DNA of 64,000 nucleotides from contig CANNDC010000006.1 in assembly GCA_947503265.1 (NCBI GenBank), forward strand, positions 186,001 to 250,000, read 5' to 3'. This document shows, piece after piece, positions 57,043 through 64,000 of this stretch. The position numbers were made by a program, and so were the translations under genes. The notes below the pieces were generated by a model. It was not told the DNA's origin. It saw only the letters and a list, made by a program, of their open reading frames with translations, and did no database searches. This DNA comes from an uncultured Alteromonadaceae bacterium (GTDB lineage: Bacteria; Pseudomonadota; Gammaproteobacteria; Enterobacterales; Alteromonadaceae). How positions within the stretch are numbered: the stretch's first letter is position 1; each line of letters starts with the position of its first letter.

Positions 57043-58896
57043 TTACGAAGACTGTTCGGCAATCCATCTATCGATTTTTGACTCCAATATCGGCATAGGT
57101 AAAGCACCATCAATCAGAATTTGCGTGTGGAATTTCTTCACATCAAATTTATCGCCTAATTTTTCAGCTGCACGATTGCGCAACATACGAATATGACGTT
57201 CGCCCGTCTTGTAGGCGAGTGCTTGACCAGGGATAGAAATATATCGCTCTACCTCAGCGACTATATCACTTAGCGCCATGGAGGAATTGTCGCGCATAAA
57301 GTTGATGGCTTTTTCTCTAGACCAACCAAAGGCATGTAACCCTGTGTCTACAACTAAACGCATCGCTCTAAGCTGTTCATCTGACAATCGTCCATACCAC
57401 ATGTAGGGGTCGGTAAATAAACCAAGTTCTTTGCCTAAACTTTCAGCATACAACGCCCAACCTTCAGCAAAGACAGTATAGCCGCCAAATTTTCTAAACA
57501 TGGGTAAAGATTCCACTTCTTGCTGTATTGCAATTTGAAAGTGATGACCAGGCGCTGCTTCATGAATACTTAGCGTTTCTAGGCCGAACTTTGGTTGAGC
57601 CTTCAGATCACGGGTATTGATGTAGAAAATACCTGGACGCGAACCATCCGGTGCAGGTGCCATATAACTAGCTCCTGCTGCAGATTCTTCACGATAAGCT
57701 TCAACAGCTTTAACGACGTAGTCTGCTTTTGGAAAGACTTCGAATAACATCGGTAAGCGTGCATTGATTTTATCTTTCACTTGCGTGTAACCATCGATCA
57801 ATTCTTGCTTAGAGTTGAAGTAGAATTGATCGTCGGTACGCAAATGTTCGAAAAATGCCGCCAGATCACCGTCAAATTCGACTTGTTTTTTGACTTTTTT
57901 CATTTCAGACAGAATACGCGCCACTTCCTGTTGACCAAATTCATGAATTTCTTTAGCGGTTAACGGCAAAGTAGTATTGGTTTCGATCATATATTCATAC
58001 CAAGCCTCTCCGTTGGGTAAAGCTGATAATCCTACTGAGGTACGAGTATTCGGTAAGTAGTCTTCAACAATAAAATCATGAACTTTCGAATAACTTGGAA
58101 TAATGACATTTTCAATTGCCGCAATGTAGGCTTTTTTGATCTTGTTCTTAGTTGCGTCATCAAGCCCAGTATTTTCATCAAGTTTTGTAACAGGCCCATA
58201 GAACACGCTGTCGGTAATGTCTTCTACAACATGAGCACTAAGCTGAGGAACCAACTTTTCGGCGATAGGTTTAGGATGAACGACCCCCTGCTCTATTCCT
58301 TCGCGCATTGCTATAATGACACTGTCCATGTAGGCGGAAAAACCATCTGCTCTTGATATAAAATCATAATAGTCTTTTTCTGTATTGAAAGGCTGAGCGC
58401 TGCTTCCTGAACCCAACATAGCGAAGAGACTATGCGCACCTCCCATTTGACTGATAGGGATTAGGTCAGAATCAAATTTATCTCCTTTGATGGCCATTTC
58501 GCGATCACGTTTAAATATTTCATAACTCAAGAGACTTTGACCGCTTAACAAAGTTGAATCGACCTTATTGATCGCTTCCAAGTATCGTTTTTCAAACGCT
58601 AACTCTTTTTTAGATGATTCTTCACTGATGGGGTCGCCAAACTTATCGTTGTATCCTTCGATACCAACAAAAGTGGCATAAATTGGGCTCAGTGCCATCA
58701 ATTCTTCGAAATACTTGGCGACAAGAACCTCGACTTTTTCAGCTTCTATCTTTTTTGCTGACTGCAAAACAACCGCAGCGGACGGTTTTTGCAATTGAGA
58801 ATTTTGAACGCTTTTGGATTGGCAAGCGCTAAGACCAAAAATTACTGCCGCGCTGACAAGAGCTAATTTTATTTTTTTATTATTGTTGGCTGTCAT
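57043..58896 (-). CDS. DUF885 family lipoprotein (putative metallopeptidase)
   Basis: 617 aa. Signal peptide with lipobox FGLSAC. DUF885 covers most of the protein. Its metal-site motif is LSIHEAAPGHHFQIAIQQE (HExxPGHH), with EGWALYAESLGKELG about 35 residues on and QALAYKTGERHIRMLRNRA near the C-terminus. Relatives include carboxypeptidase-like metalloenzymes; peptidase activity here is inferred. Likely attached to the outer or inner membrane facing the periplasm. Single-gene unit with its own 5' region. Confidence 0.9.
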   Translation of the reverse strand: MTANNNKKIKLALVSAAVIFGLSACQSKSVQNSQLQKPSAAVVLQSAKKIEAEKVEVLVAKYFEELMALSPIYATFVGIEGYNDKFGDPISEESSKKELAFEKRYLEAINKVDSTLLSGQSLLSYEIFKRDREMAIKGDKFDSDLIPISQMGGAHSLFAMLGSGSSAQPFNTEKDYYDFISRADGFSAYMDSVIIAMREGIEQGVVHPKPIAEKLVPQLSAHVVEDITDSVFYGPVTKLDENTGLDDATKNKIKKAYIAAIENVIIPSYSKVHDFIVEDYLPNTRTSVGLSALPNGEAWYEYMIETNTTLPLTAKEIHEFGQQEVARILSEMKKVKKQVEFDGDLAAFFEHLRTDDQFYFNSKQELIDGYTQVKDKINARLPMLFEVFPKADYVVKAVEAYREESAAGASYMAPAPDGSRPGIFYINTRDLKAQPKFGLETLSIHEAAPGHHFQIAIQQEVESLPMFRKFGGYTVFAEGWALYAESLGKELGLFTDPYMWYGRLSDEQLRAMRLVVDTGLHAFGWSREKAINFMRDNSSMALSDIVAEVERYISIPGQALAYKTGERHIRMLRNRAAEKLGDKFDVKKFHTQILIDGALPMPILESKIDRWIAEQSS

Positions 58897-59222
58897 TTGG
58901 GTACCTGTTTTTAATCGAAATATAGGGAACTGATTTGCACCATTCTAGCAATATTTTGTCGCTCACGTAGTAGCAGACAAATTCTGTAACAAACTAACTT
59001 GTACAAAGACCTGTCTTTTATTCTCTGTCTTTTGGCGTCTAAGCGTTATCCGAATTTTCTGCTTACATCTGTGCGATTTCATAGCAAACCTGAGTTGTAA
59101 AACTTTCTGGACTTAGCTAAAACCTAACAGCACTGTATGGATGATGCTTAACTGTCTAATACAGGTTACAATCTCTTATTAACATCGACCTGCCACAATA
59201 ATAAAAACAGTTCAGGGGTAAC
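58897..59222. other. 326-bp intergenic region between divergent DUF885 and ansA genes
   Basis: No gene, RNA or repeat seen. It must hold the promoters of both neighbours. TACAAT at about 59167-59172 is a possible -10 for ansA but no acceptable -35 accompanies it. GGGG lies 5 nt before the ansA ATG. Confidence 0.5.
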
Positions 59223-60227
59223 ATGAAAAAACACATTTATGTAGCCTATACAGGCGGCACCATTGGTATGCGCCCATCTAAACAGGGCTTTGTACCGGTT
59301 TCAGGCTTTCTCTCAAAAACATTGCAGGAAATGCCAGAGTTTCACCGCCATGAAATGCCAGACTTCACTATTCATGAGTATGAAAGTCTTATCGATTCAT
59401 CAGATATGAGTCCTGATGATTGGCAAAAAATCGCCGATGATATTCAACAGCATTATGCAGAGTATGATGGATTCATCATTCTTCATGGCACTGACACCAT
59501 GGCTTATACAGCCTCTGCTTTATCCTTCATGTTGGAAAATTTGGCTAAACCTGTGATAGTTACCGGCTCACAAATTCCGCTGGCTGAACTGAGGTCAGAT
59601 GGTCAGGTAAACCTATTAAATGCTTTGTATATCGCTGCCAATTATCCAATAGCTGAGGTCTCTTTGTACTTCAACAACAAGCTCTACAGAGGTAATCGAA
59701 GCCGTAAGGTCGACGCTGACGGCTTTGAAGCTTTTGGTTCTCCCAACTTTCCACCTTTGCTTCGTGCAGGCATTAACATTGAGTTAGAAGCAGGAAAAAT
59801 TACCAACCCAAAATCGAACGATTTGAAAGTAAGCCGTGTTTTTTCACAGCCGGTTGGCGTCGTTACTCTGTACCCTGGAATTAGTGCGGATGTAATACGC
59901 AACACGCTGCAACAACCAGTTAAAGCGTTAATACTGCTGAGTTATGGCGTGGGAAATGCACCTCAAAACCCTGCCCTACTAGCACAGCTACAGCATGCCG
60001 AGAAGAATAATATAATTGTATTAAACTGCACTCAATGCGCGAGCGGCAAGGTCAATATGACGGGTTATGCGAATGGCCATGTCCTGCGAGAGGTTGGCGT
60101 GGTATCCGGCAATGATATGACACCGGAAGCCGCATTAGCCAAATTACATTATTTACTCAGTAAGGAATTGCCAATTAAAGAAATTAAAAGGCAATTACTT
60201 AGAAATTTGCGTGGCGAACTATCTTAA
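59223..60227 (+). CDS. ansA: L-asparaginase I (cytoplasmic)
   Basis: Hydrolyses L-asparagine to aspartate and ammonia. The 334 aa carry the catalytic Thr in VAYTGGTIGMRPS and the second Thr/Asp/Lys set around ILHGTDTMAYTASALSFML. SQIPLAELRSDGQVNLLNAL follows. No signal peptide, consistent with the low-affinity cytosolic type I enzyme. Its stop is immediately followed (0 bp) by the stop of the convergent DUF349 gene, and no terminator separates them. Confidence 0.95.
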   Translation: MKKHIYVAYTGGTIGMRPSKQGFVPVSGFLSKTLQEMPEFHRHEMPDFTIHEYESLIDSSDMSPDDWQKIADDIQQHYAEYDGFIILHGTDTMAYTASALSFMLENLAKPVIVTGSQIPLAELRSDGQVNLLNALYIAANYPIAEVSLYFNNKLYRGNRSRKVDADGFEAFGSPNFPPLLRAGINIELEAGKITNPKSNDLKVSRVFSQPVGVVTLYPGISADVIRNTLQQPVKALILLSYGVGNAPQNPALLAQLQHAEKNNIIVLNCTQCASGKVNMTGYANGHVLREVGVVSGNDMTPEAALAKLHYLLSKELPIKEIKRQLLRNLRGELS

Positions 60228-63077
60228 CTAGCCTCGCCATGCACTAGCTGTAAACGCTTTTTGGGTTCTCTTTAATAAAGTTTTTTCACCGCTTTTCAGA
60301 GGCCCATGCTTAATCCACTCTTGAAGTAAATAAGTGACGTCATGATTTTCTCCATCTTGGAGTCGACTGGTCATGAGTTTAAGTTGTAGCGTCTTTCTAA
60401 TCTCAGCATCTTTATCAGGTGAGGTTAAATCAGCTAAGATTTCCATCATGATGGTTAGCTCTTTGCGCGACATTTCATTGCTCGTCGGTGCTTGTTTAAA
60501 ACATTGTTGCCACACATTCGGTAATCTAGATTGTACTTTTTCGTCTAGTCCGTCTTGATCCCATTTGTGTAATTCCTCAAAAATGTCATCAAAATATTGG
60601 GTACGTTGATTTTCCTCAAGCAATCGTTTCTTGTCATTTAGCAAATCACTCAACTTAGCAAGTGCTTTAAGGTGTTTAGAGCCGGGGGGATTTCTATCTC
60701 CTTCATCGGGGAAAGCATCATTGATACTGACTTTGGCCTCCTCAATGGAAAGGCTTAACAAGTCAAGTTGAGATAAATCCGTAGAAGCTTCAAGTTCAGT
60801 TTTGATTGAATCTAAAGTTTCTTTGATCTCAGTATGTTTTGCATCAAGCTGCTTTTTGCTTAAATCATTAAGCTCTTGGCGTTTGTTAAATATTGCATCA
60901 TTTAGCTTTCTAAATTCGAGCCAAAGTTGTCTTTCAGCTTTTTGACCAGCATGATCGATTTCTTTCCATTTACGCTGAAGATTTTTTGCTTGTTCTACCG
61001 CTTCACTAAGATCTTCAAGCTCAAGTAATTTCTTAGCTCTATCTACTAAGTCTTGTTTGTCTTGCGCGTTTTGTTGATAAAACCCATTTACCTTTTGTTT
61101 AATGGGATTGACAGTCGCATGGTATTTTTCGTTAACTTCATCTAATAATTTAAAATCGATTTTGCCAATATCCCGCCAACGCTTTTGCAATGTGGCAAAA
61201 CTATCGGTGATTTTTCTTGGATTGGATTCAAAATCTTGTTTAGATAGATCTCTCAATTCAACCAATACGGCTTCTTTAGCAACAAGGTTTTCATCTCTGA
61301 TCTTTTCTAACTCAGCATAGTGATGTCGGCACGGTTCAAAGGCTTTTTCAATAGCAAGTTCAAAAGCACTATTAAGAGCAAGGTCTGCTTCTGTTTCTCC
61401 TACTCCTAAATTTAACCATTCAGATCTCAAACGTTTAATGTCATTTGATAAACTTTTAATCTCATCTTCGGTGGTTGCATTAATCGTCGTTAACGCAATG
61501 GCCTCATCCAATAGGGCTGGTTTTCGAGGACGCGAGATGTATTGTTGCCAATCCTTTATATTTTCGACCTGATCTTTAACTTTTGAAAAATTGCGGCTTA
61601 AAAAATCTTGCGAACGTTCAGGTAATTGCGAGTACCAACTTTCGACTTTGGCATACAATCCAATTGCTGCTTTAAATTTGCCTTGTTCAATTAGCCGCTC
61701 TATGGCCTTCATTTTGGAGCGACAACGACTTTCATTTTGTCTTACTTGTTCTTTCAATTCAGTAATCGCTTTCGACCACCTTTTATGAGTTGATTTCCAT
61801 TGAGAACCAAGGGATTCTGGCCAATTAGTTTTGAACGGGAATACCAGTTCTTCCCACGATTTTCTTTGTTCACTCAGGTAACTCTGAGAAGCTTCAATTT
61901 GACTAATATCGTTGGGCAAAGATAGCGCAGTGAAAGAAGCCAAAAACTCATTGGCTTTTTTTACTGCACTTTGGAACTCTGGGAGGCGCTCTAATGTTGC
62001 GCGACATTGATTGATTTGATTAAACAAAGTTTCAGATTGTCTGGTTAGTTCACCATTACTAGATTTAACTAATTCAGTTAGTTGCCTTGTTGCGTCTTGT
62101 AACGTTTCTTCGAAAGTTTCAACTTGGCCAAGGGTTATTGAAGATATATCGCCCGCTAAGGAAACGCTGACTTCGTTTATGGTCTTTTCAATAATCAACT
62201 TTAGATTAGTGAAATCCTCTTGAAGCTCTCGGCGTAGTTGATTGTTTTGCCACTCTGGTTCTAACTGCTTAATGTGACTATCAATTCGCTCGGATATTTC
62301 CTTATATCGCTTATTTAAATGCTGCTGAGCCGGTTCACTGAGATAAGAAAACTCTAGTTGTAATTGCTGAAATTGCGTTTGGAACTTCTCTTGTTCTTGT
62401 CGCACAACCAATAAATCTTTCTTTTCTTTCAGAGCAAGTAATTGAGATAAGACAAGTTTAGAATTCTTTTCAATTTCAATCGGCTTGCTGGTAGCGATTT
62501 CTATTTTTTCTAACTTGGTGTTTATCAATTGATGGACTGAAGGGAACTGGGTTTTCTTGGCTAGTTTATTTAGGGTTGCACTATCAGCAATATCCGCCGC
62601 CAAACTAAGTTGAACCTGTTCGCTTCCAGAGTTCATCAATACTTGACGTTTAATATTAGGCTTACCAATACGCTCTAAAAGTTCGACTAACAAATCTGGG
62701 TTGTCAGACTTAATCCAAGGTAAATTTATCAACTTTTCTAACATTGGAGTACTTTTGCATTCTTTTACAAAAGTCATTCTTTCCTGCTCAGTGATATTTA
62801 ATTTACTTTCGCCAAATAATGCGTTTTCCACCATCACTTGCGCTTTTTTCTTTAATCGCTCAGACTTTGCGGTTTCTGCTACTTTGCTCCACAAGGCAAA
62901 GCTATTTAACTTATCCAATGCCGCAATATTGACGCCATAATCTTCATCATTGAACGCCAGTTCATGCAGTCTTGATTTCTGTTCATTTTCTTCTGGCGAG
63001 AGAGATGCTATTGCTTGAATTCTAATCTTCGGATTTGGATCTTGGTGTTTAGGTCTAAATAACTTCTTAAAAATCAT
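60228..63077 (-). CDS. Large DUF349 coiled-coil protein
   Basis: 949 aa. The N-terminal about 180 residues are HEAT-like helices (IQAIASLSPEENEQKSRLHELAF). Several DUF349 helical units follow, recognisable by R-W-R-D-I-G / R-K-W-K-E-I-D type motifs (LQKRWRDIGKIDFK, LQRKWKEIDHAGQKAERQLWLEFRKLND). Long coiled coils separate them. Charged, with no TM or signal, so cytosolic. Function unknown; relatives occur widely in marine gammaproteobacteria beside yeaC. Start overlaps the yeaC-like gene by 11 bp. Confidence 0.85.
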   Translation of the reverse strand: MIFKKLFRPKHQDPNPKIRIQAIASLSPEENEQKSRLHELAFNDEDYGVNIAALDKLNSFALWSKVAETAKSERLKKKAQVMVENALFGESKLNITEQERMTFVKECKSTPMLEKLINLPWIKSDNPDLLVELLERIGKPNIKRQVLMNSGSEQVQLSLAADIADSATLNKLAKKTQFPSVHQLINTKLEKIEIATSKPIEIEKNSKLVLSQLLALKEKKDLLVVRQEQEKFQTQFQQLQLEFSYLSEPAQQHLNKRYKEISERIDSHIKQLEPEWQNNQLRRELQEDFTNLKLIIEKTINEVSVSLAGDISSITLGQVETFEETLQDATRQLTELVKSSNGELTRQSETLFNQINQCRATLERLPEFQSAVKKANEFLASFTALSLPNDISQIEASQSYLSEQRKSWEELVFPFKTNWPESLGSQWKSTHKRWSKAITELKEQVRQNESRCRSKMKAIERLIEQGKFKAAIGLYAKVESWYSQLPERSQDFLSRNFSKVKDQVENIKDWQQYISRPRKPALLDEAIALTTINATTEDEIKSLSNDIKRLRSEWLNLGVGETEADLALNSAFELAIEKAFEPCRHHYAELEKIRDENLVAKEAVLVELRDLSKQDFESNPRKITDSFATLQKRWRDIGKIDFKLLDEVNEKYHATVNPIKQKVNGFYQQNAQDKQDLVDRAKKLLELEDLSEAVEQAKNLQRKWKEIDHAGQKAERQLWLEFRKLNDAIFNKRQELNDLSKKQLDAKHTEIKETLDSIKTELEASTDLSQLDLLSLSIEEAKVSINDAFPDEGDRNPPGSKHLKALAKLSDLLNDKKRLLEENQRTQYFDDIFEELHKWDQDGLDEKVQSRLPNVWQQCFKQAPTSNEMSRKELTIMMEILADLTSPDKDAEIRKTLQLKLMTSRLQDGENHDVTYLLQEWIKHGPLKSGEKTLLKRTQKAFTASAWRG

Positions 63078-63363
63078 TCTTTTTGAACCGTGCGATAGTG
63101 TTGGTTTCTTCTGGTGTGTTTTGAGACATCTCAGCCTTTAATTGCTGTCTACTCTTATGGATGACTTCGCCATCTTCACTGATTGTCATATGCTGATCTG
63201 GCTTGAGAATCTTTGCTTGATACAACATGACGGCCTGCATGCAAGATTCACGTTGAATGTCAGTAATAGGAGAACCGTCAAGCCATTTCCCTGTTTCAAC
63301 CGCTTGTAACAATTTTTCATAGACGTCTGGAGACATAGATGCCACTAAGGCTTCAACATTCAT
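63067..63363 (-). CDS. DUF1315 family protein (YeaC-like)
   Basis: 98 aa. The family core reads MSPDVYEKLLQAVETGKWLDG, then LTDIQRESCMQAVMLYQAK-like residues (here PITDIQRESCMQAVMLYQAK) and a charged tail. Function unknown. It starts 1 nt inside the end of the zinc-ribbon gene and overlaps the DUF349 gene, so the three are one transcription unit. Confidence 0.88.
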   Translation of the reverse strand: MNVEALVASMSPDVYEKLLQAVETGKWLDGSPITDIQRESCMQAVMLYQAKILKPDQHMTISEDGEVIHKSRQQLKAEMSQNTPEETNTIARFKKNDF

Positions 63364-63689
63364 TAGTCAGCTCTTTTGATGAAAATAAGTCGTATACGAT
63401 TGACTACATACCAAACAAAGCCAATGACTGAACATGCAATAGCTAACCAATGCTGAATGTCGCCTGGTTGAGCCCCGCCCCAGTACATAAATCCAAAGCC
63501 AGATACAAACATCAACATGGCTAACATTGATTGATTTTGGACACTGTGTTGTTTCTTAAATTTATTCAGATTCTTTTTACGCAATAAATCTTCTGCACTA
63601 GCGCTTCCCACTCCGAATCCACAATGAGAGCACTCTTTGGCCTTGTCCGAAATCGTTTTACTACACGAAGGGCATTCTGTTAACGCCAT
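63363..63689 (-). CDS. Zinc-ribbon membrane protein
   Basis: 108 aa from the ATG at 63689, set by AGGAG 7 nt upstream; a longer frame from 63743 is unlikely. The N-terminal zinc ribbon is CPSCSKTISDKAKECSHCG (CxxC...CxxC). A basic linker (RKKNLNKFKKQH) and two TMs (SMLAMLMFVSGFGFMYWGG and WLAIACSVIGFVWYVVN) follow. No function can be assigned. Confidence 0.75.
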   Translation of the reverse strand: MALTECPSCSKTISDKAKECSHCGFGVGSASAEDLLRKKNLNKFKKQHSVQNQSMLAMLMFVSGFGFMYWGGAQPGDIQHWLAIACSVIGFVWYVVNRIRLIFIKRAD

Positions 63690-63716
63690 CAATAACTCCT
63701 GTTCTTTATACGCCGA

Positions 63717-63737
63717 AAACGCGGCAAAGCCGCGTTT
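63717..63737 (-). terminator. Intrinsic terminator after the symporter gene
   Basis: Perfect 9-bp stem AAACGCGGC/GCCGCGTTT with a 3-nt loop, followed on the minus strand by TTTTC. Located 34 bp past the stop of the symporter gene and before the zinc-ribbon gene. Confidence 0.75.
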
Positions 63738-63770
63738 AATCAATTACTTTCTGAGACTAAAAATTTGTCG

Positions 63771-64000
63771 TCAGGATTTATGTTCTTTATTGAAATCTTC
63801 CCAATAGGTTTTGACTGAAGACTTCATCTCTTTACTTAGCATTAAAATACCAAAAAGGTTAGGTAAGGTCATGACGACTATCGCAACGGCAGCCAACGCC
63901 CAGACTAATTCTGTATCCGAAAACGAAGCCCAAACGAAACCAGCTACATACACTACTCTGTATGGCATAACAGAGCGTGGGCCCAACAAATAAGTCATTG
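63771..64000 (-). CDS. Na+/alanine-type symporter (AGCS family), C-terminal fragment
   Basis: The last 75 or so residues of a membrane transporter cut by the right edge of the window. The visible stretch has [24 protein letters not shown], a TM ending [24 protein letters not shown] and a soluble tail with YWEDFNKEH. The PYR.(V/I)(Y/F) and LPNL.(A/G).L.L.. patterns match the C-terminus of AGCS alanine or glycine:cation symporters. The ATG at 63998 is internal; the true start lies outside. Confidence 0.75.
   Translation of the reverse strand, partial: MTYLLGPRSVMPYRVVYVAGFVWASFSDTELVWALAAVAIVVMTLPNLFGILMLSKEMKSSVKTYWEDFNKEHKS

Overview
The window reads as a chromosomal segment of a marine gammaproteobacterium, most likely in the Alteromonadales (Alteromonas, Glaciecola, Aliiglaciecola or Shewanella relatives). 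This is inferred from protein resemblance and gene order (ftsH-folP-glmM-tpiA-secG-tRNA-Leu; leuS-lptE-holA-rsfS-rlmH-mrdA-mrdB-mltB-rlpA-dacA-ybeD-lipB-lipA), not from a database search. Base composition is moderately AT-rich, and coding density is high except in three places: about 14.5-15.0 kb, 35.2-35.85 kb and 39.85-40.7 kb.

Layout. 1-14.5 kb: 5' part of topA, an orphan astB, an Ig-repeat surface lipoprotein, a dicarboxylate/amino-acid symporter, lolD-lolE behind a CNNM/CBS membrane protein, an S9 peptidase, a DUF1244 protein and pnp. 14.5-23.6 kb: an accessory block holding a three-gene DyP-peroxidase cassette with two small paralogous partner proteins, an MmcQ/YjbR protein, an MDR oxidoreductase, a multi-pass membrane protein, a 53-residue exported peptide, and a LysR/RidA/GST group. 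In related bacteria the space between tRNA-Leu and pnp normally holds rimP-nusA-infB-rbfA-truB-rpsO, and none of these is present here. 23.6-30.2 kb: tRNA-Leu(GAG), secG, tpiA, glmM, folP, ftsH, rlmE, yhbY.

30.2-35.2 kb is the most unusual part. A pepsin-family (A1) aspartic protease without a signal peptide, a GNAT acetyltransferase and a tetrapyrrole-methylase-fold enzyme closely resembling split-borosin peptide backbone N-methyltransferases (SonM type) overlap one another in one operon. A small acidic protein, which might be a RiPP precursor, follows and is tightly coupled to a periplasmic-sensing diguanylate cyclase. 35.2-39.85 kb is a three-gene chaperone-usher pilus operon behind a long AT-rich leader. 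39.85-40.7 kb is a cluster of about 44-bp palindromic intergenic repeats. It is followed by slyD carrying an in-frame amber codon and by a Lon-family protease.

43.8-57 kb is a long cell-envelope and lipoylation run: leuS, lptE, holA, rsfS, rlmH, PBP2, RodA, MltB, RlpA, PBP5/6, ybeD, lipB, lipA. The usual nadD between holA and rsfS is absent. 57-64 kb: a DUF885 lipoprotein, ansA, a giant DUF349 coiled-coil protein, yeaC, a zinc-ribbon membrane protein, and the C-terminus of a Na+/alanine-type symporter cut by the window edge.
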